A stretch of 64,000 nucleotides of DNA from Microbacterium stercoris (GTDB lineage Bacteria > Actinomycetota > Actinomycetes > Actinomycetales > Microbacteriaceae), in contig NZ_JAGFOA010000005.1 of the NCBI RefSeq assembly GCF_017592545.1, positions 1-64,000 of the forward strand, read 5' to 3'. The notes below the pieces were generated by a model. That model did not search any database. It was not told where the DNA came from and saw only the letters and a program-made list of their open reading frames with translations. Position 1 is the stretch's first letter; each line of letters starts with the position of its first letter. The position numbers and the translations under genes were made by a program. Positions 17,106-27,400 of this stretch are shown piece after piece.

Positions 17106-17975
17106 GTGGGTGAGGCAGACATCAGGTTCAGCGGACCGAGCGACCTGCACCTGCACTCGGTCTGCTCCGACGGCACGGAGCCGCCCGCCGAGGTGATGGC
17201 GGCGGCGCACCGCCACGGACTCCGCACGGTCGCCTTGACCGACCACGACACGACGGCGGGATGGGCCGAGGCCGCGCAGGCCGCGACCTCGCTGGGCATG
17301 ACGCTGCTGCCCGGCATGGAGTTCTCGTCCCAGTACGAGTGGCGCAGCGTGCACATGCTGTCCTATCTGTTCGACCCGGACGATCCGGCGCTCCGAGCGG
17401 AGACCGATCGGATCCGCGACGATCGCATCGGACGGGCTGAGCGGATCGTCAACAACATCGCGCGCGACTACGACCTGACCTGGGACGACGTGGTCGCCCA
17501 GACCACCGGGGACGCCACGGTGGGCCGGCCGCACATCGCCGACGCGCTCGTCGCGCGGGGCCTCGCCACCGATCGCAGCGCGGCCTTCGACGGACTGCTC
17601 CACCCCCGCGAGGGCTACTACGAGCCGCACTACGCGCCCGATCCGTTCCGGGTGGTCGAGCTCGTCACCTCCGCGGGAGGCGTCGTCGTGATGGCGCACC
17701 CCGCCTCGGGGCGCGGGATCCTGCCGCTGCCGATGTTGCAGGACCTCGTCGACGCCGGCCTTGCGGGCTTCGAGATCGACCACCGTGAGAACACCGAGAG
17801 CGGCAAGCGGCTTCTGCGTCGACTGGTTGCCGAGCGCGATCTCATCGTCACCGGGTCGAGCGACTATCACGGCCGGGGCAAGCCGAATCTGCCGGGGGAG
17901 AACACAACGAGCGACGAGATGGTCGCGCGCCTCATCGAACAGGCGAGCGGAATCGATCCCGTGTATCCCGCCTGA
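17106..17975 (+). CDS. PHP-domain phosphoesterase
   Basis: A 289-residue polymerase-and-histidinol-phosphatase (PHP) domain enzyme. Metal ligands are visible in DLHLHSVCSDG (residues 13-23), TDHDT, GMEFSS, VMAHPA and SSDYHGRGK. Close relatives hydrolyse 3',5'-nucleoside bisphosphates or 5'-phosphorylated RNA ends. The GTG start is six bases after a TACGAT -10 (17094-17099). A strong terminator follows. Confidence 0.88.
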   Translation: MGEADIRFSGPSDLHLHSVCSDGTEPPAEVMAAAHRHGLRTVALTDHDTTAGWAEAAQAATSLGMTLLPGMEFSSQYEWRSVHMLSYLFDPDDPALRAETDRIRDDRIGRAERIVNNIARDYDLTWDDVVAQTTGDATVGRPHIADALVARGLATDRSAAFDGLLHPREGYYEPHYAPDPFRVVELVTSAGGVVVMAHPASGRGILPLPMLQDLVDAGLAGFEIDHRENTESGKRLLRRLVAERDLIVTGSSDYHGRGKPNLPGENTTSDEMVARLIEQASGIDPVYPA

Positions 17976-17987
17976 TCACACGCATAC

Positions 17988-18019
17988 GACGAGACCCCCG
18001 CCGAAGCGGGGGTCTCGTC
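17988..18019. terminator. Bidirectional terminator
   Basis: Fourteen-base perfect arms (17988-18001, 18006-18019) with a CGAA loop, between the convergent PHP and RNA helicase genes. Confidence 0.9.
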
Positions 18020-18027
18020 TTCTGGTC

Positions 18028-19515
18028 TCAGGCGCCGGTCGGGGCGCCACCCGCCGGACGGCGATGGCGGCGGCGACGGCGCGCGGGAGCCGGCTTGCCG
18101 TCGTGGTGCTCGGCGCCCTGACCGTCGTGCGTGCCCTGGCCTTCCGGCGCCTCGGCGGGAGCGCCGTGCTCGGCGGCGACCACGTCGCCTTCGCCGCGGC
18201 GGTGGCGCGTGCGCTGGCGCGGCTCGCCCGAGCCCTCGCCGGCGCGGCGATCGTTGCGCACGGGGCCGTCCGAGCGGCGCTCACCACGGGCCGGTCGGTC
18301 ACCGCGCGGCGGGCGGTCGGCCTTGGGCGCGGTGGTGAGACGGCCCTTCGTGCCGGCCGGGATGTTCAGGTCGCTGTAGAGGTGCGGGCTCGACGAGTAG
18401 GTCTCGGTCGGCTCGGGCTGACCGAAATCGAGTGCGCGGTTGATGAGGGCCCACTTGTGCAGGTCCTCCCAGTCCACGAAGGTGACCGCGATGCCCGTGC
18501 GACCGGCGCGACCGGTGCGACCCGCGCGGTGCAGGTAGGTCTTGTCGTCGTCCGGGATGGTGTGGTTGATCACGTGCGTGACGTCGTCGACGTCGATGCC
18601 GCGCGCCGCGACATCCGTGGCCACGAGGACGTCGACCTTGCCCGCCTTGAACGCGGCCATGGAGCGCTCGCGCTGCTCCTGGCCCATGTCGCCGTGCACA
18701 CCGCCGACGTTGAATCCGCGGTCGCCGAGCTCGTCGACCAGGCGCTGTGCCGCGCGCTTCGTGCGCGTGAAGATGACGGTCTTCCCGCGGCCCTCGGCCT
18801 GCAGGATGCGCGCGACGACCTCGTCCTTGTCGAGCGAGTGCGCGCGGTAGATCACGTGCTTGATGTTGGCCTGCGTGAGGCCCTCATCCGGATCCGTGGC
18901 GCGGATGTGGATGGGGTTGGTCATGAAGCGACGCGCGAGCGCGACGATCGGGCCGGGCATCGTCGCCGAGAACAGCTGCGTGTGGCGGGTCTGCGAGACC
19001 TTCTGGAAGATCTTCTCGATGTCGGCGAGGAAGCCGAGGTCGAGCATCTTGTCGGCCTCGTCGAGGACGACCTCGGTGGCGTGCGACAGGTCGAGCAGAC
19101 GCTGGTTCGAGAGGTCGATGAGGCGACCGGGGGTGCCCACGACGATCTGCGCACCCGCCTTGAGCGCCTCGATCTGGCCCTCGTACGCCTTGCCGCCGTA
19201 GATGGCGACGACCGTGGTGGAGCGGTTCGACGTGAGCAGCTGCAGGTCCTCATAGACCTGAACGGCGAGCTCGCGGGTGGGAACCACGATGAGGGCCTTG
19301 ACGCCCGGCTCCGGGGTGAGGCCGAGGCGCTGGACCACGGGGATGCCGAAGCCGAAGGTCTTGCCGGTGCCGGTCTTGGCCTGTCCGATGACGTCCTGGC
19401 CGGGGAGGGCGAGGGGGATCGTCTGCTCCTGGATGGGGAACGCGGACTCGATGCCCTTGGAGGCGAGTGCCTCGATGATGTCCTGATCGACGCCGAGGTC
19501 GGAGAATGCGGTCAC
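18028..19515 (-). CDS. DEAD-box ATP-dependent RNA helicase
   Basis: RhlE/DeaD-like RNA helicase of 495 residues. Motif I AKTGTGKT is at 46-53, followed by PTREL, VLDEADKML, FSATMP, VIFTRTK and HRAGRTGRAG. The C-terminal extension of about 120 residues is rich in Arg, Gly and Pro (PPRGDRPARGERR; APARRRRRHRR), a likely RNA-binding tail. The GTG at 19515 is the first start compatible with the Q-motif spacing; the ribosome site is weak. It is divergent from the ferritin-like gene, an arrangement common in actinobacteria. Confidence 0.92.
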   Translation of the reverse strand: MTAFSDLGVDQDIIEALASKGIESAFPIQEQTIPLALPGQDVIGQAKTGTGKTFGFGIPVVQRLGLTPEPGVKALIVVPTRELAVQVYEDLQLLTSNRSTTVVAIYGGKAYEGQIEALKAGAQIVVGTPGRLIDLSNQRLLDLSHATEVVLDEADKMLDLGFLADIEKIFQKVSQTRHTQLFSATMPGPIVALARRFMTNPIHIRATDPDEGLTQANIKHVIYRAHSLDKDEVVARILQAEGRGKTVIFTRTKRAAQRLVDELGDRGFNVGGVHGDMGQEQRERSMAAFKAGKVDVLVATDVAARGIDVDDVTHVINHTIPDDDKTYLHRAGRTGRAGRTGIAVTFVDWEDLHKWALINRALDFGQPEPTETYSSSPHLYSDLNIPAGTKGRLTTAPKADRPPRGDRPARGERRSDGPVRNDRRAGEGSGEPRQRTRHRRGEGDVVAAEHGAPAEAPEGQGTHDGQGAEHHDGKPAPARRRRRHRRPAGGAPTGA

Positions 19516-19683
19516 GATTGTGAAGTTGCCTGTCCGGCGGCCGTCGCCGCCTGAGGAGATGGATCCACGCCCTTGTCTGCTCCAGGCGCGAAGGCCCCGA
19601 TCCGTCGCCGGGGACCCGCTCAGCCTACCCGAGCGACCTGTCGTCTCCCCGGGATCGGCGCGCTCACGCTCTAGGCTGAAGCC

Positions 19684-20400
19684 GTGGTCAACTGGAAGTT
19701 CTGGCGCCGTCGCCCGCCCGCCCGGATCCTGCGCCTGCGGTCGCGAGGCGATCTGGGAGACGCGACGCGCGTCGCCTTCGAGGAGCTCGCGCCCGACGCC
19801 ACGACCTTCCTCGGTCAGGCCGCCTACCTGCAGCTCGGCTACTTCGAGACGCTCTCGCGTCTGATCCGCGCCACCCCCGATCTCGACGAGAAGGAGGCGC
19901 TGTCGCTCGCGGCGGGCGCGGCGCTCGTGAAGCACCGCGCCATCGTGGATGTGATCCGCGAGCGGGGCGAGGTGCCGTCCGAGATCATGCGGCCCTTCCA
20001 GGCGCAGCTCGACGAGTTCCGATGGGCGACCATCGGCGCGCGGCCGCGGGAGACGATGCTGTCGGTGCACATCACCGCCGGCATGCTCGACGACTTCTAC
20101 CGCACGCTCGCCGCCGAGTACGGCGACACCGGTCGCAAGGTGGCGCGCATCCTGAACGTGGACAGCGATCGCGAGCTGATCGTCGACCTCATCCGCGCGA
20201 CGATCGAGGCCGACGACGAGATGCGCTCGCTGCTGTCGATGTGGGCCCGCCGCCTCGTCGGCGACACGCTGCTCGTCGCGCGCGCGGCCCTGCGCCCGCA
20301 GCGCCTCGGCGTCGACGACGAGAAGAAGGTCGAGCCCGTCTTCACGGCGCTGATGGCCGCGCACGCGCGACGGATGGATGCGCTCGGGCTGTCCTCCTGA
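19684..20400 (+). CDS. Ferritin-like fold protein (MiaE-like hydroxylase domain)
   Basis: A 238-residue helical protein placed by pattern with the ferritin-like/MiaE-type diiron family conserved next to DEAD-box helicase and DUF3107 genes in actinobacteria. Candidate metal residues are in QLGYFETLSRL and ALVKHRAIVDVI, and later in TIEADDEMRS. Whether it binds iron or hydroxylates tRNA is not known. TAGGCT (19672-19677) is six bases before the GTG start. Confidence 0.72.
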   Translation: MVNWKFWRRRPPARILRLRSRGDLGDATRVAFEELAPDATTFLGQAAYLQLGYFETLSRLIRATPDLDEKEALSLAAGAALVKHRAIVDVIRERGEVPSEIMRPFQAQLDEFRWATIGARPRETMLSVHITAGMLDDFYRTLAAEYGDTGRKVARILNVDSDRELIVDLIRATIEADDEMRSLLSMWARRLVGDTLLVARAALRPQRLGVDDEKKVEPVFTALMAAHARRMDALGLSS

Positions 20401-20455
20401 GCCGAGGGTCCGTGGGCGCGCCGCGCTGAGGGGCGTCAGGCGGCGCCGGGCACGA

Positions 20456-20484
20456 CGAAGCCCCCGTCGAGGACGGGGGCTTCG
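20456..20484. terminator. Bidirectional terminator
   Basis: Thirteen-base perfect arms (20456-20468, 20472-20484) with a GAG loop, between the ferritin-like gene and the small membrane protein gene. Confidence 0.9.
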
Positions 20485-20495
20485 CGGTGCTGCGC

Positions 20496-20786
20496 TCAGG
20501 CGATGCCGGCGGCCTTCGCCTCGGCGGCGTCGTGATGCGCGCGGTGACGGCTGATCGCTTCGGTGCCGGCCCACGAGAGCAGCGCCGAGACGACGATCGT
20601 CGACAGCCACGTCCAGGGGCTGGCCTCGCCGAGACCCGACCACGTGCAGATCGCGTAGACCACCGCCGCGGCGGCACCCGAGATGGCGGGGGCGAGCACG
20701 ACACCGCGCGTCGCACGCCGCGGCACCAGGTAGTGGATGCCGATGCCGATCGAGATCGCGGCGATCAGCGCCAGCAGGATGTACAT
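20496..20786 (-). CDS. Small membrane protein of unknown function
   Basis: I do not recognise this protein. It has 96 residues, three hydrophobic segments (about 1-20, 30-48 and 58-78) and a short C-terminal tail with several histidines and alanines (SRHRAHHDAAEAKAAG). It starts with ATG one base after the DUF3107 stop on the same strand, so it is probably co-translated with that gene. Confidence 0.7.
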   Translation of the reverse strand: MYILLALIAAISIGIGIHYLVPRRATRGVVLAPAISGAAAAVVYAICTWSGLGEASPWTWLSTIVVSALLSWAGTEAISRHRAHHDAAEAKAAGIA

Positions 20787-20787
20787 G

Positions 20788-21009
20788 TCAGGCGACGAAG
20801 CCGACGCGGCGGGTCTCCTCGCTGCCGACCTCGACGAACGCGAGGTTCGCGGTCGGGACGATGTAGGAGTTGCCCTTGACGTCGGTGAGGCTGAGCGGCG
20901 TGCCGGCCGAGATCGCCTCGGCCACCGTGGCCTTGATGCTCTCGGCGCTCTCCGACGACTCGAAGCTGAGCTCGCGGCCGGTGTTGATGATGCCGATGCG
21001 GATGTCCAC
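20788..21009 (-). CDS. DUF3107 protein
   Basis: A 73-residue protein starting VDIRIGIINTGRELSFES, the DUF3107 signature. Function unknown; it usually sits near the ferritin-like and helicase genes, as here. The GTG at 21009 is selected over upstream options because homologs begin at this residue and a GAAAGG ribosome site precedes it at a suitable distance. It is divergent from adnA over 184 bases; the adnA-proximal part of that gap holds the adnA -10, and I see nothing else in it. Confidence 0.88.
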   Translation of the reverse strand: MDIRIGIINTGRELSFESSESAESIKATVAEAISAGTPLSLTDVKGNSYIVPTANLAFVEVGSEETRRVGFVA

Positions 21010-21193
21010 GGGTGACTGCCTTTCGTCGTGCGGGAAGCCCCTCGTGCAGGTGCGCGGGCGGCCGTGGCACAACTCTATGGCAGGGCGACGACACGGCAGG
21101 CGGATGAACGCCGACAGCGAACGCGAGGGTCCTGTGGCGGGGGCACACGCGGTGTCGGGCCGAAATGTCCGAGGCGCCGCCTAGCGTGGAAGC

Positions 21194-24100
21194 ATGATCT
21201 CCGACCCCCGTGAGCGAGGCTGGGACCGCGCACAGGCCCGGGTGCTGTCGCTTCCTGCCGACGCGTCCGGGGTCGTGGTGGGTGCGCCCGGCACGGGCAA
21301 GACGGCCGTGCTCGTCGAACGCGTCGCGCGGCTGCTCGCCGACGGAGTGGCGGCCGACGAGCTCGTCGTGCTGACGCCGACTCGCGTGTCGGCCACGCGC
21401 CTGCGCGACGAGCTGGGCCTCCGCGTGCAGGTGGCCACCCCCGGGCCGCTCGCGCGCTCGGTGGGGTCGTTCGCGTTCCAGGTGGTGCGCGCCGATGCGG
21501 TGCGCCGGGGCGACGAGGCGCCGAAGCTGCTGACGGGCGCCGATCAGGATCGCATCGTGGCAGACATCCTCGCGGGAGACGAGCAGGACGAGGCCGACGG
21601 CCTGCGCCTGTGGCCCGAGCACCTGGGTGCACCCGTGAGAGCGTCGAAGGGCTTCCGCTCCGAGCTGCGCGCCTTCCTCGCCGAGCTCGCCGAACTGGGG
21701 GTGGGACCCGCAGAGCTCGCCGCGCTCGACGTGCCGGCCTGGACCTCTGTCTCGCGCTTCATGCGCGACTACCGCAACGTGCTCGACGGCATGCGCTCGC
21801 CGCATCGTGAGGTCGCGGAGCTGTACGCGGAGGCGGCGGCCGCGTTGCGGGCCGGTGCGGCGATCGCGGGCCTCGAGCGCCTGAGAGTGGTGCTGATCGA
21901 CGACGCGCAGGAGCTCACGCGCGGCGGCATCGCCGTCGTGGAGGCCCTGCGGGCGCGGGATGTCGCCGTGCTCGCGTTCGGCGATCCGGATATCGGATCG
22001 GGTGCCTTCCGCGGCGTCACCCCCGAGCTGTTCGCTCAGCTCTCACGGGCGCTGGGGACGTCGCACGTGCTCGACGGGGAGCATCGCTCGACGGCACGGC
22101 TCACCCGACTGGTGCGCACGGTGACGCAGTCGATCGGAGCGGCCGGCGTGGTCGCGCATCGCCGTTCTCCCGGGGAGGAGCTCGAGGAAGACGGCACGAT
22201 CGAGACGCTGCTCGCGGCGTCACCCTACGAGGAGATCGACCGCATCGCCTGGACCCTGCGCGACTGGCACCTGCTGGGCGGAGTGCCGTGGTCGCGGATC
22301 GCCGTCATCGCGCACGACACCCGGCAGCTGACGACGCTGGAGGCCGAGCTCGCGGCGCGCGAGGTGCCCACTCGGGCCGCGGGCGTGCAGCGGCCGCTCG
22401 GCAGCGAGCCGGCCGTGCACGACATCGTCGAGATCGTGCGCCTAGGCCTCGCGGACCACGCCGATCGTGATGCCGAGAGCCTGCTCGAGGCGCTGCGATC
22501 GCCCTTCGGCGGGCTCGACGGCGTGGGGCTCCGCCGCCTGCGCGCGCACCTTCGCCACGCCGAGCTGGCAGAAGGAGGAAACCGCCCCGCGCGCGAACTG
22601 CTGCACGAGGCCCTCGGACAGCCGGCGTCGTTCGACCTGCTCGACACCCCCGAGTCGCGCACCGCCAAGCGCCTCGCCGAGACCCTGCGGCTTCTGCATG
22701 AGGAGGGTGCCCGCGGCGCGACCATCCACGAGCTGCTCTGGCTCGTGTGGGATCGCGCCAAGGCGAGCGACGGGCAGCGGCTCGAGCGCGCATGGCATCA
22801 GCAGGCGCAGGGCGACGGCCCCGTGGCCGCCGAGGTCGCGCGCGCGCTCGACGGGCTGGTCGCGCTGTTCGCGGCGGCGAAGCGATCGGTGGAGCGCAGC
22901 CCGGAGGAGGGGCCCCACCCGTTCATCCGCGAGATCCTCGACAGCGATGTTCCCGAGGACACCCTGTCCGCGCCGGATCGCGACGGCGCGGTGACGCTGA
23001 TGACGCCCGCCAACGCGCTGGGCGTCGAGTTCGACGCGGTCGTCATCGCCGGCGTGCAGGAGGGCGTCTGGCCGAATGTGCGCCTGCGCGGCGGGCTGCT
23101 CGAGTCGTGGCGCCTCGCCGACGTCGTCGCGGCTCGCCGCGAGCGGCGCGGCGAGCCCGAGCCGCAGGGCGTGCTCGACCGGCGTCGCGCGGCGATGCAC
23201 GACGAGCTGCGGCTGTTCGTGCGCGCCGTGTCCCGCGCCCGCACGCGACTGCTCGTCACCGCGGTCGACGATGACGCGACCGGGCCGAGCGCGCTGTTCT
23301 CCTTCCTGCCGCCACCTCGCCGCGACGACGATCAGCGCACGGAGCATCCGCTGACGCTGCGCGGCCTCGTGGCGCGACACCGGCGCGTGCTCACCTCATC
23401 CGATGACACGCATGAGCGTGCGGAGGCGGCGGGGCAGCTCGCGATGCTGGCCCAGGCTGATGTGGCCGGCGCGGCCCCGGAAGACTGGTACGGCGTGCGG
23501 GAACCGTCGACGGATGCTCCGCTTCGCGATCTCGACGCGGGGCCGGCGCGGGTGTCGCCGTCTCGCATGGAGGCGTTCGAGGAGTGCGGCCTCGGCTGGG
23601 TCATCGACAGCCTCGGTGGCGACACGGTCACGGCGCCGAGCGCGGGGATCGGCACCATCCTCCATGCGGCGCTCGAGCGCTACCCCGACGGCGATCTCGA
23701 CGGGCTGCGATCGGTGGTCGAGGAGCGCTGGTCCGAGCTCGACTTCGAGACCCCGTGGATCGCCGTGAAGGAGCGCAAGCGCGCCGAGACGTACGTCGAC
23801 CGCCTGCATTCCTACCTGCGCGAGGTGCGCCGAGATGGGGGAGCGCACGTCGTGTCGGAAGCGTCGTTCCGGTTCGCCGTCGAGACCGCTGCCGAGCATG
23901 ACGCGCCGCCGCGGGTATACGTGGGCGAGGAGATCGACGGTCCGCGACGCGCGATCGTGAGCGGCGTGATCGACCGCGTCGAGACCTACCCGCCGGGCGG
24001 GGGCGAGCATGCGCTGGCGCGCTCACGCGGTTGGAGCGCGATGGCTCCCGCGGCCCCAGCGGATGAGCACGTTGTGGTGGTCGATCTCAAGAGCGGCCGC

Positions 24101-24436
24101 TACGAGAAGCCCGGCGACAACGACGTTCTCGCGCACGGGCAGCTCGCGGCCTATCAGATCGCCGTGCAGGAGGGGCTCGTCGACGGCGCCGCCTCGAGCG
24201 CTCTGGCCGGCGCCCGCCTGGTGATCGTGTCGCAGACCCTCGCAAAGAGCGACTACCGCGTCGCACATCAGCACCGGCTCGCAGAGGAGCCCCGCGCCGA
24301 GTTCCTGCGGCGTGTCGCGGAGGCGGCGCGCGGCATGTCCGCCTCGAGCTTCACGGCGCAGGTCGACGCCCACTGCACCGAGGGCATGTTCGTCAAGCCG
24401 TGCCGCATCCACACCATTCCGTCCGTGAGCGCGTAG
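21194..24436 (+). CDS. adnA: AdnA-type subunit of the AdnAB helicase-nuclease
   Basis: One half of the actinobacterial double-strand-break resection motor (functional analogue of RecBCD/AddAB). The 1080 residues comprise a UvrD-like helicase with Walker A GAPGTGKTAVL near residue 35 and a DDAQE motif II, then a C-terminal PD-(D/E)xK nuclease with VVDLKSGRYEKPGD. Near the C-terminus only a CTEGMFVKPC pair remains where many RecB-like nucleases carry a CxxC-type iron-sulfur ligand set. TAGCGT (21182-21187) is six bases before the ATG. adnB follows after six bases. Confidence 0.92.
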   Translation: MISDPRERGWDRAQARVLSLPADASGVVVGAPGTGKTAVLVERVARLLADGVAADELVVLTPTRVSATRLRDELGLRVQVATPGPLARSVGSFAFQVVRADAVRRGDEAPKLLTGADQDRIVADILAGDEQDEADGLRLWPEHLGAPVRASKGFRSELRAFLAELAELGVGPAELAALDVPAWTSVSRFMRDYRNVLDGMRSPHREVAELYAEAAAALRAGAAIAGLERLRVVLIDDAQELTRGGIAVVEALRARDVAVLAFGDPDIGSGAFRGVTPELFAQLSRALGTSHVLDGEHRSTARLTRLVRTVTQSIGAAGVVAHRRSPGEELEEDGTIETLLAASPYEEIDRIAWTLRDWHLLGGVPWSRIAVIAHDTRQLTTLEAELAAREVPTRAAGVQRPLGSEPAVHDIVEIVRLGLADHADRDAESLLEALRSPFGGLDGVGLRRLRAHLRHAELAEGGNRPARELLHEALGQPASFDLLDTPESRTAKRLAETLRLLHEEGARGATIHELLWLVWDRAKASDGQRLERAWHQQAQGDGPVAAEVARALDGLVALFAAAKRSVERSPEEGPHPFIREILDSDVPEDTLSAPDRDGAVTLMTPANALGVEFDAVVIAGVQEGVWPNVRLRGGLLESWRLADVVAARRERRGEPEPQGVLDRRRAAMHDELRLFVRAVSRARTRLLVTAVDDDATGPSALFSFLPPPRRDDDQRTEHPLTLRGLVARHRRVLTSSDDTHERAEAAGQLAMLAQADVAGAAPEDWYGVREPSTDAPLRDLDAGPARVSPSRMEAFEECGLGWVIDSLGGDTVTAPSAGIGTILHAALERYPDGDLDGLRSVVEERWSELDFETPWIAVKERKRAETYVDRLHSYLREVRRDGGAHVVSEASFRFAVETAAEHDAPPRVYVGEEIDGPRRAIVSGVIDRVETYPPGGGEHALARSRGWSAMAPAAPADEHVVVVDLKSGRYEKPGDNDVLAHGQLAAYQIAVQEGLVDGAASSALAGARLVIVSQTLAKSDYRVAHQHRLAEEPRAEFLRRVAEAARGMSASSFTAQVDAHCTEGMFVKPCRIHTIPSVSA

Positions 24437-24442
24437 GCAGCG

Positions 24443-27400
24443 ATGACACTTCAGATCGACGACATCTCCACCGCGCCCGCCTGGCCGGGAGGACACGGGA
24501 TCAGCGCCACCGATATCGCGGCAGCGCTCGGTCTGCCGACCCCCACTCCGGAGCAGCAGCGGGTGATCGAGGCACCGCCGAGCCCGGCGCTGGTCGTCGC
24601 CGGAGCGGGCAGCGGGAAGACCGAGACCATGGCGGGACGGGTGGTCTGGCTCGTCGCGAACGAGCACGTGCGGCGCGACGAGATCCTGGGCCTCACCTTC
24701 ACCCGCAAGGCCGCGGGCGAGCTCGCCGAGCGGATCGGCGCGCGCCTCGCCCTCATCGACGAGTACGGCCGCCGAGGCCTGCTGCCGCACCTTCATGCCC
24801 TGGTGGCCGAGGGGGCGCTGGCGCGGATCGATGCGGCGGCGACGCCCGCCCAGCGCGAGACCGTGCGCCGCGAGGTGCTCGACGCGCTTGCGGCCGCGCG
24901 CGCGACGGGATGGGATCCCGCATCGCCTCGCACCGTGGACGACCTGATGATCCGGCCCCGCGTCGCCACCTACAACGCCTTCGCCGATGCGATCGTGCGC
25001 GAGCACGCCGCGCGTATCGGGCGCGACCCCGATGCCGCGATGCTCAGCCAGTCGGCGTCGTGGCTGATCGCGCGGCATGTCGTCCTGCGAGCGCAGATTC
25101 CCGGGCTGGAAGAGGTCGAGCGCGCCCTGAACGGTGTCGTCGACGCAGTGCAGAGCCTCGCCGCGGAGGTGCTGGACCATCGCATCGACCTCACCGAGCT
25201 CGAGCGCGTGGCCGTCGAGCAGGCGGCGCAGTTCGCGCCCTACCGCGAGAAGGAGGCCGTGGACAAGGCCGCGGCCAACCTTCTCGCCATGCCGATCCTC
25301 GTGCAGCTCGTGCGTGAGTACATCGCCGAGAAGCAGCGCCGCGGCGTGCTCGACTTCGCCGACCAGGTGAACGGGGCGTTCGACATCGTGGAGCACGCGC
25401 CGCAGGTGCGGGCCGACCTCCGCGAGCAGTACCGGGTCGTCCTGCTCGACGAGTATCAGGACACGTCGGTCATTCAGACGCAGTTCCTCGCCGAGCTGTT
25501 CGGCGACAGCGCGGCGATGGCCGTCGGCGACCCCCATCAGTCGATCTACGGCTGGCGCGGTGCCAGCGCCGACAACCTCTACGCGTTCGACCGCGCGTTC
25601 GCACGAGAGACCCCCGCATCACACTTCAGCCTCATGACGAGCTGGCGCAACGACGCTCGCATCCTCGCGACCGCCAACCGGGTGCTGCGGCCCCTCCAAG
25701 GGCGCGGATCGTTCCGGGTGCCCGAGCTCGAACCGCGTCCGGGGGCCGACGAGGGGAGGGTGTCGTCGCGCTTCGAGCTGACGGTCGATGACGAGGCCGC
25801 ATCGGTGGCGGAGTGGTTCGAGACCGTGCGCTCCGCGCATCAGGGCAGCCGGCCGCACACCGGCGCGATCCTCTTTCGTTCGAAGAAGCACATGCAGACC
25901 TTCGCGACGGCACTCGGAGCGCGCGGCATCCCGCATCGCATCCTGGGTCTGGGCGGCTTGCTGTCCACCCCTGAGGTCACCGATGTGGTGTCGATGCTGC
26001 GCGTGCTGCACGATCCGACGGCCGGGTCGGCGCTCATCCGTCTGCTCGTGGGGCCCCGCTTCGGCGTGGGCGTGGCCGACATGGCGGCGCTCTACGACCT
26101 GGCGACCGAGCTCGCCCGCCGCGACGGCGGTCTGACGCCGCTCGCGGACGAGCTCAAGGCGCGACTGCGCAGTTCGGCCGGGGTGGACGAGGCGGTGTCG
26201 ATCGTCGACGCGGTCGACTTCATCCGCACAACGCGCGATGACTACCGTCTTCTCGCAGGCATCAGCCCGGAGGGACGCCATCGCCTGCGCCGGGCCGGCG
26301 AACTGCTCGAACGCCTGCGCCGCGCGGTCGCGCAGCCGATCCCCGAGCTCATCCGCCTGATCGAGCTGGAGCTGCGCCTCGACATCGAGCTCGCCGCCAA
26401 CGAGACACGGGGTCCCGCCCGGGTCGCCTCGACGCAGCTGCGCGCGTTCGTCGACGAGGTGAGGGGGTTCCTCTCGGCCGACGAGCGCGGAACGATCGGC
26501 AGCCTGCTGGCCTGGCTCGACAAAGCGGAGTCGACCGACGAGCTGATGCCCCGCACCGAGCCGCCTGAGCCGGGGGTCGTGCAGCTTCTGACGATCCACG
26601 GGTCGAAGGGCCTCGAATGGGACGCAGTCGCCGTCGTGCGCCTGGTCGACGACGAGCTGCCCAGCCGCGTGAGCGACACGTCGGGCTGGTTCGGCTTCGG
26701 CGTCGCGCCCTTCTCCCTGCGTGGCGACGCGTCAGCGCTCCCGCGGTTCGTGTGGGATCCGGCAGGGGCGATGGCCGATGCCGGACCGGATCCCGCCAAG
26801 CAGCACAAGGCGGCTCTCGATTCCCTCGCGGCAGGGAAGACGAAGGCATACCCGGATGGCGGCGCGCTCGTCCGTTTCAAAGACGCCTACCGCGACTACC
26901 AGCAGGAGGAGGAGCGACGACTCGCCTACGTCGCCATCACCCGGGCGCGCTCCGACCTTCTGCTGACCGGCGCGCACTGGGCGGGCCAGAAGTCGCCGCG
27001 AAAGCCGAGCCCGTATCTTCTCGACGCGATCGCCGAGCTCGGCCTCGACGAGATCGGGGAAGTCGACAAGGACGTGAACCCCTACGAGGGAACGGCACTC
27101 ACGCGCGAATGGCCGCTCGACCCCCTCGGGCATCGCCGCGGCCGCGTGGCCGACGCAGCCGCCCTGGTGTCGCGCACGCCGCCTGCCGCGCCGACCCTGC
27201 AGGCGGCGCGCCTTCTCGCCGAGCGCGAGGAGCGCGGACGCGGGCAGGCGCTCGCGGCGCCCACGCGCATCCCTGCATCGCGGTTCAAGGACTACGTCGC
27301 CGACTTCGCCGGCACCGTCTCCCAGATCGACCGTCCGCTGCCCGAGCGCCCGTACACGCAGACCCGCATCGGCACGCTCTTCCACCAGTGGGTTGAGCAG

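Noticed and set aside
22442..25537. Long minus-strand open frames opposite adnA and adnB
   Set aside because: Typical high-GC antisense frames rich in Arg, Gly and His; no start signal or family motif.
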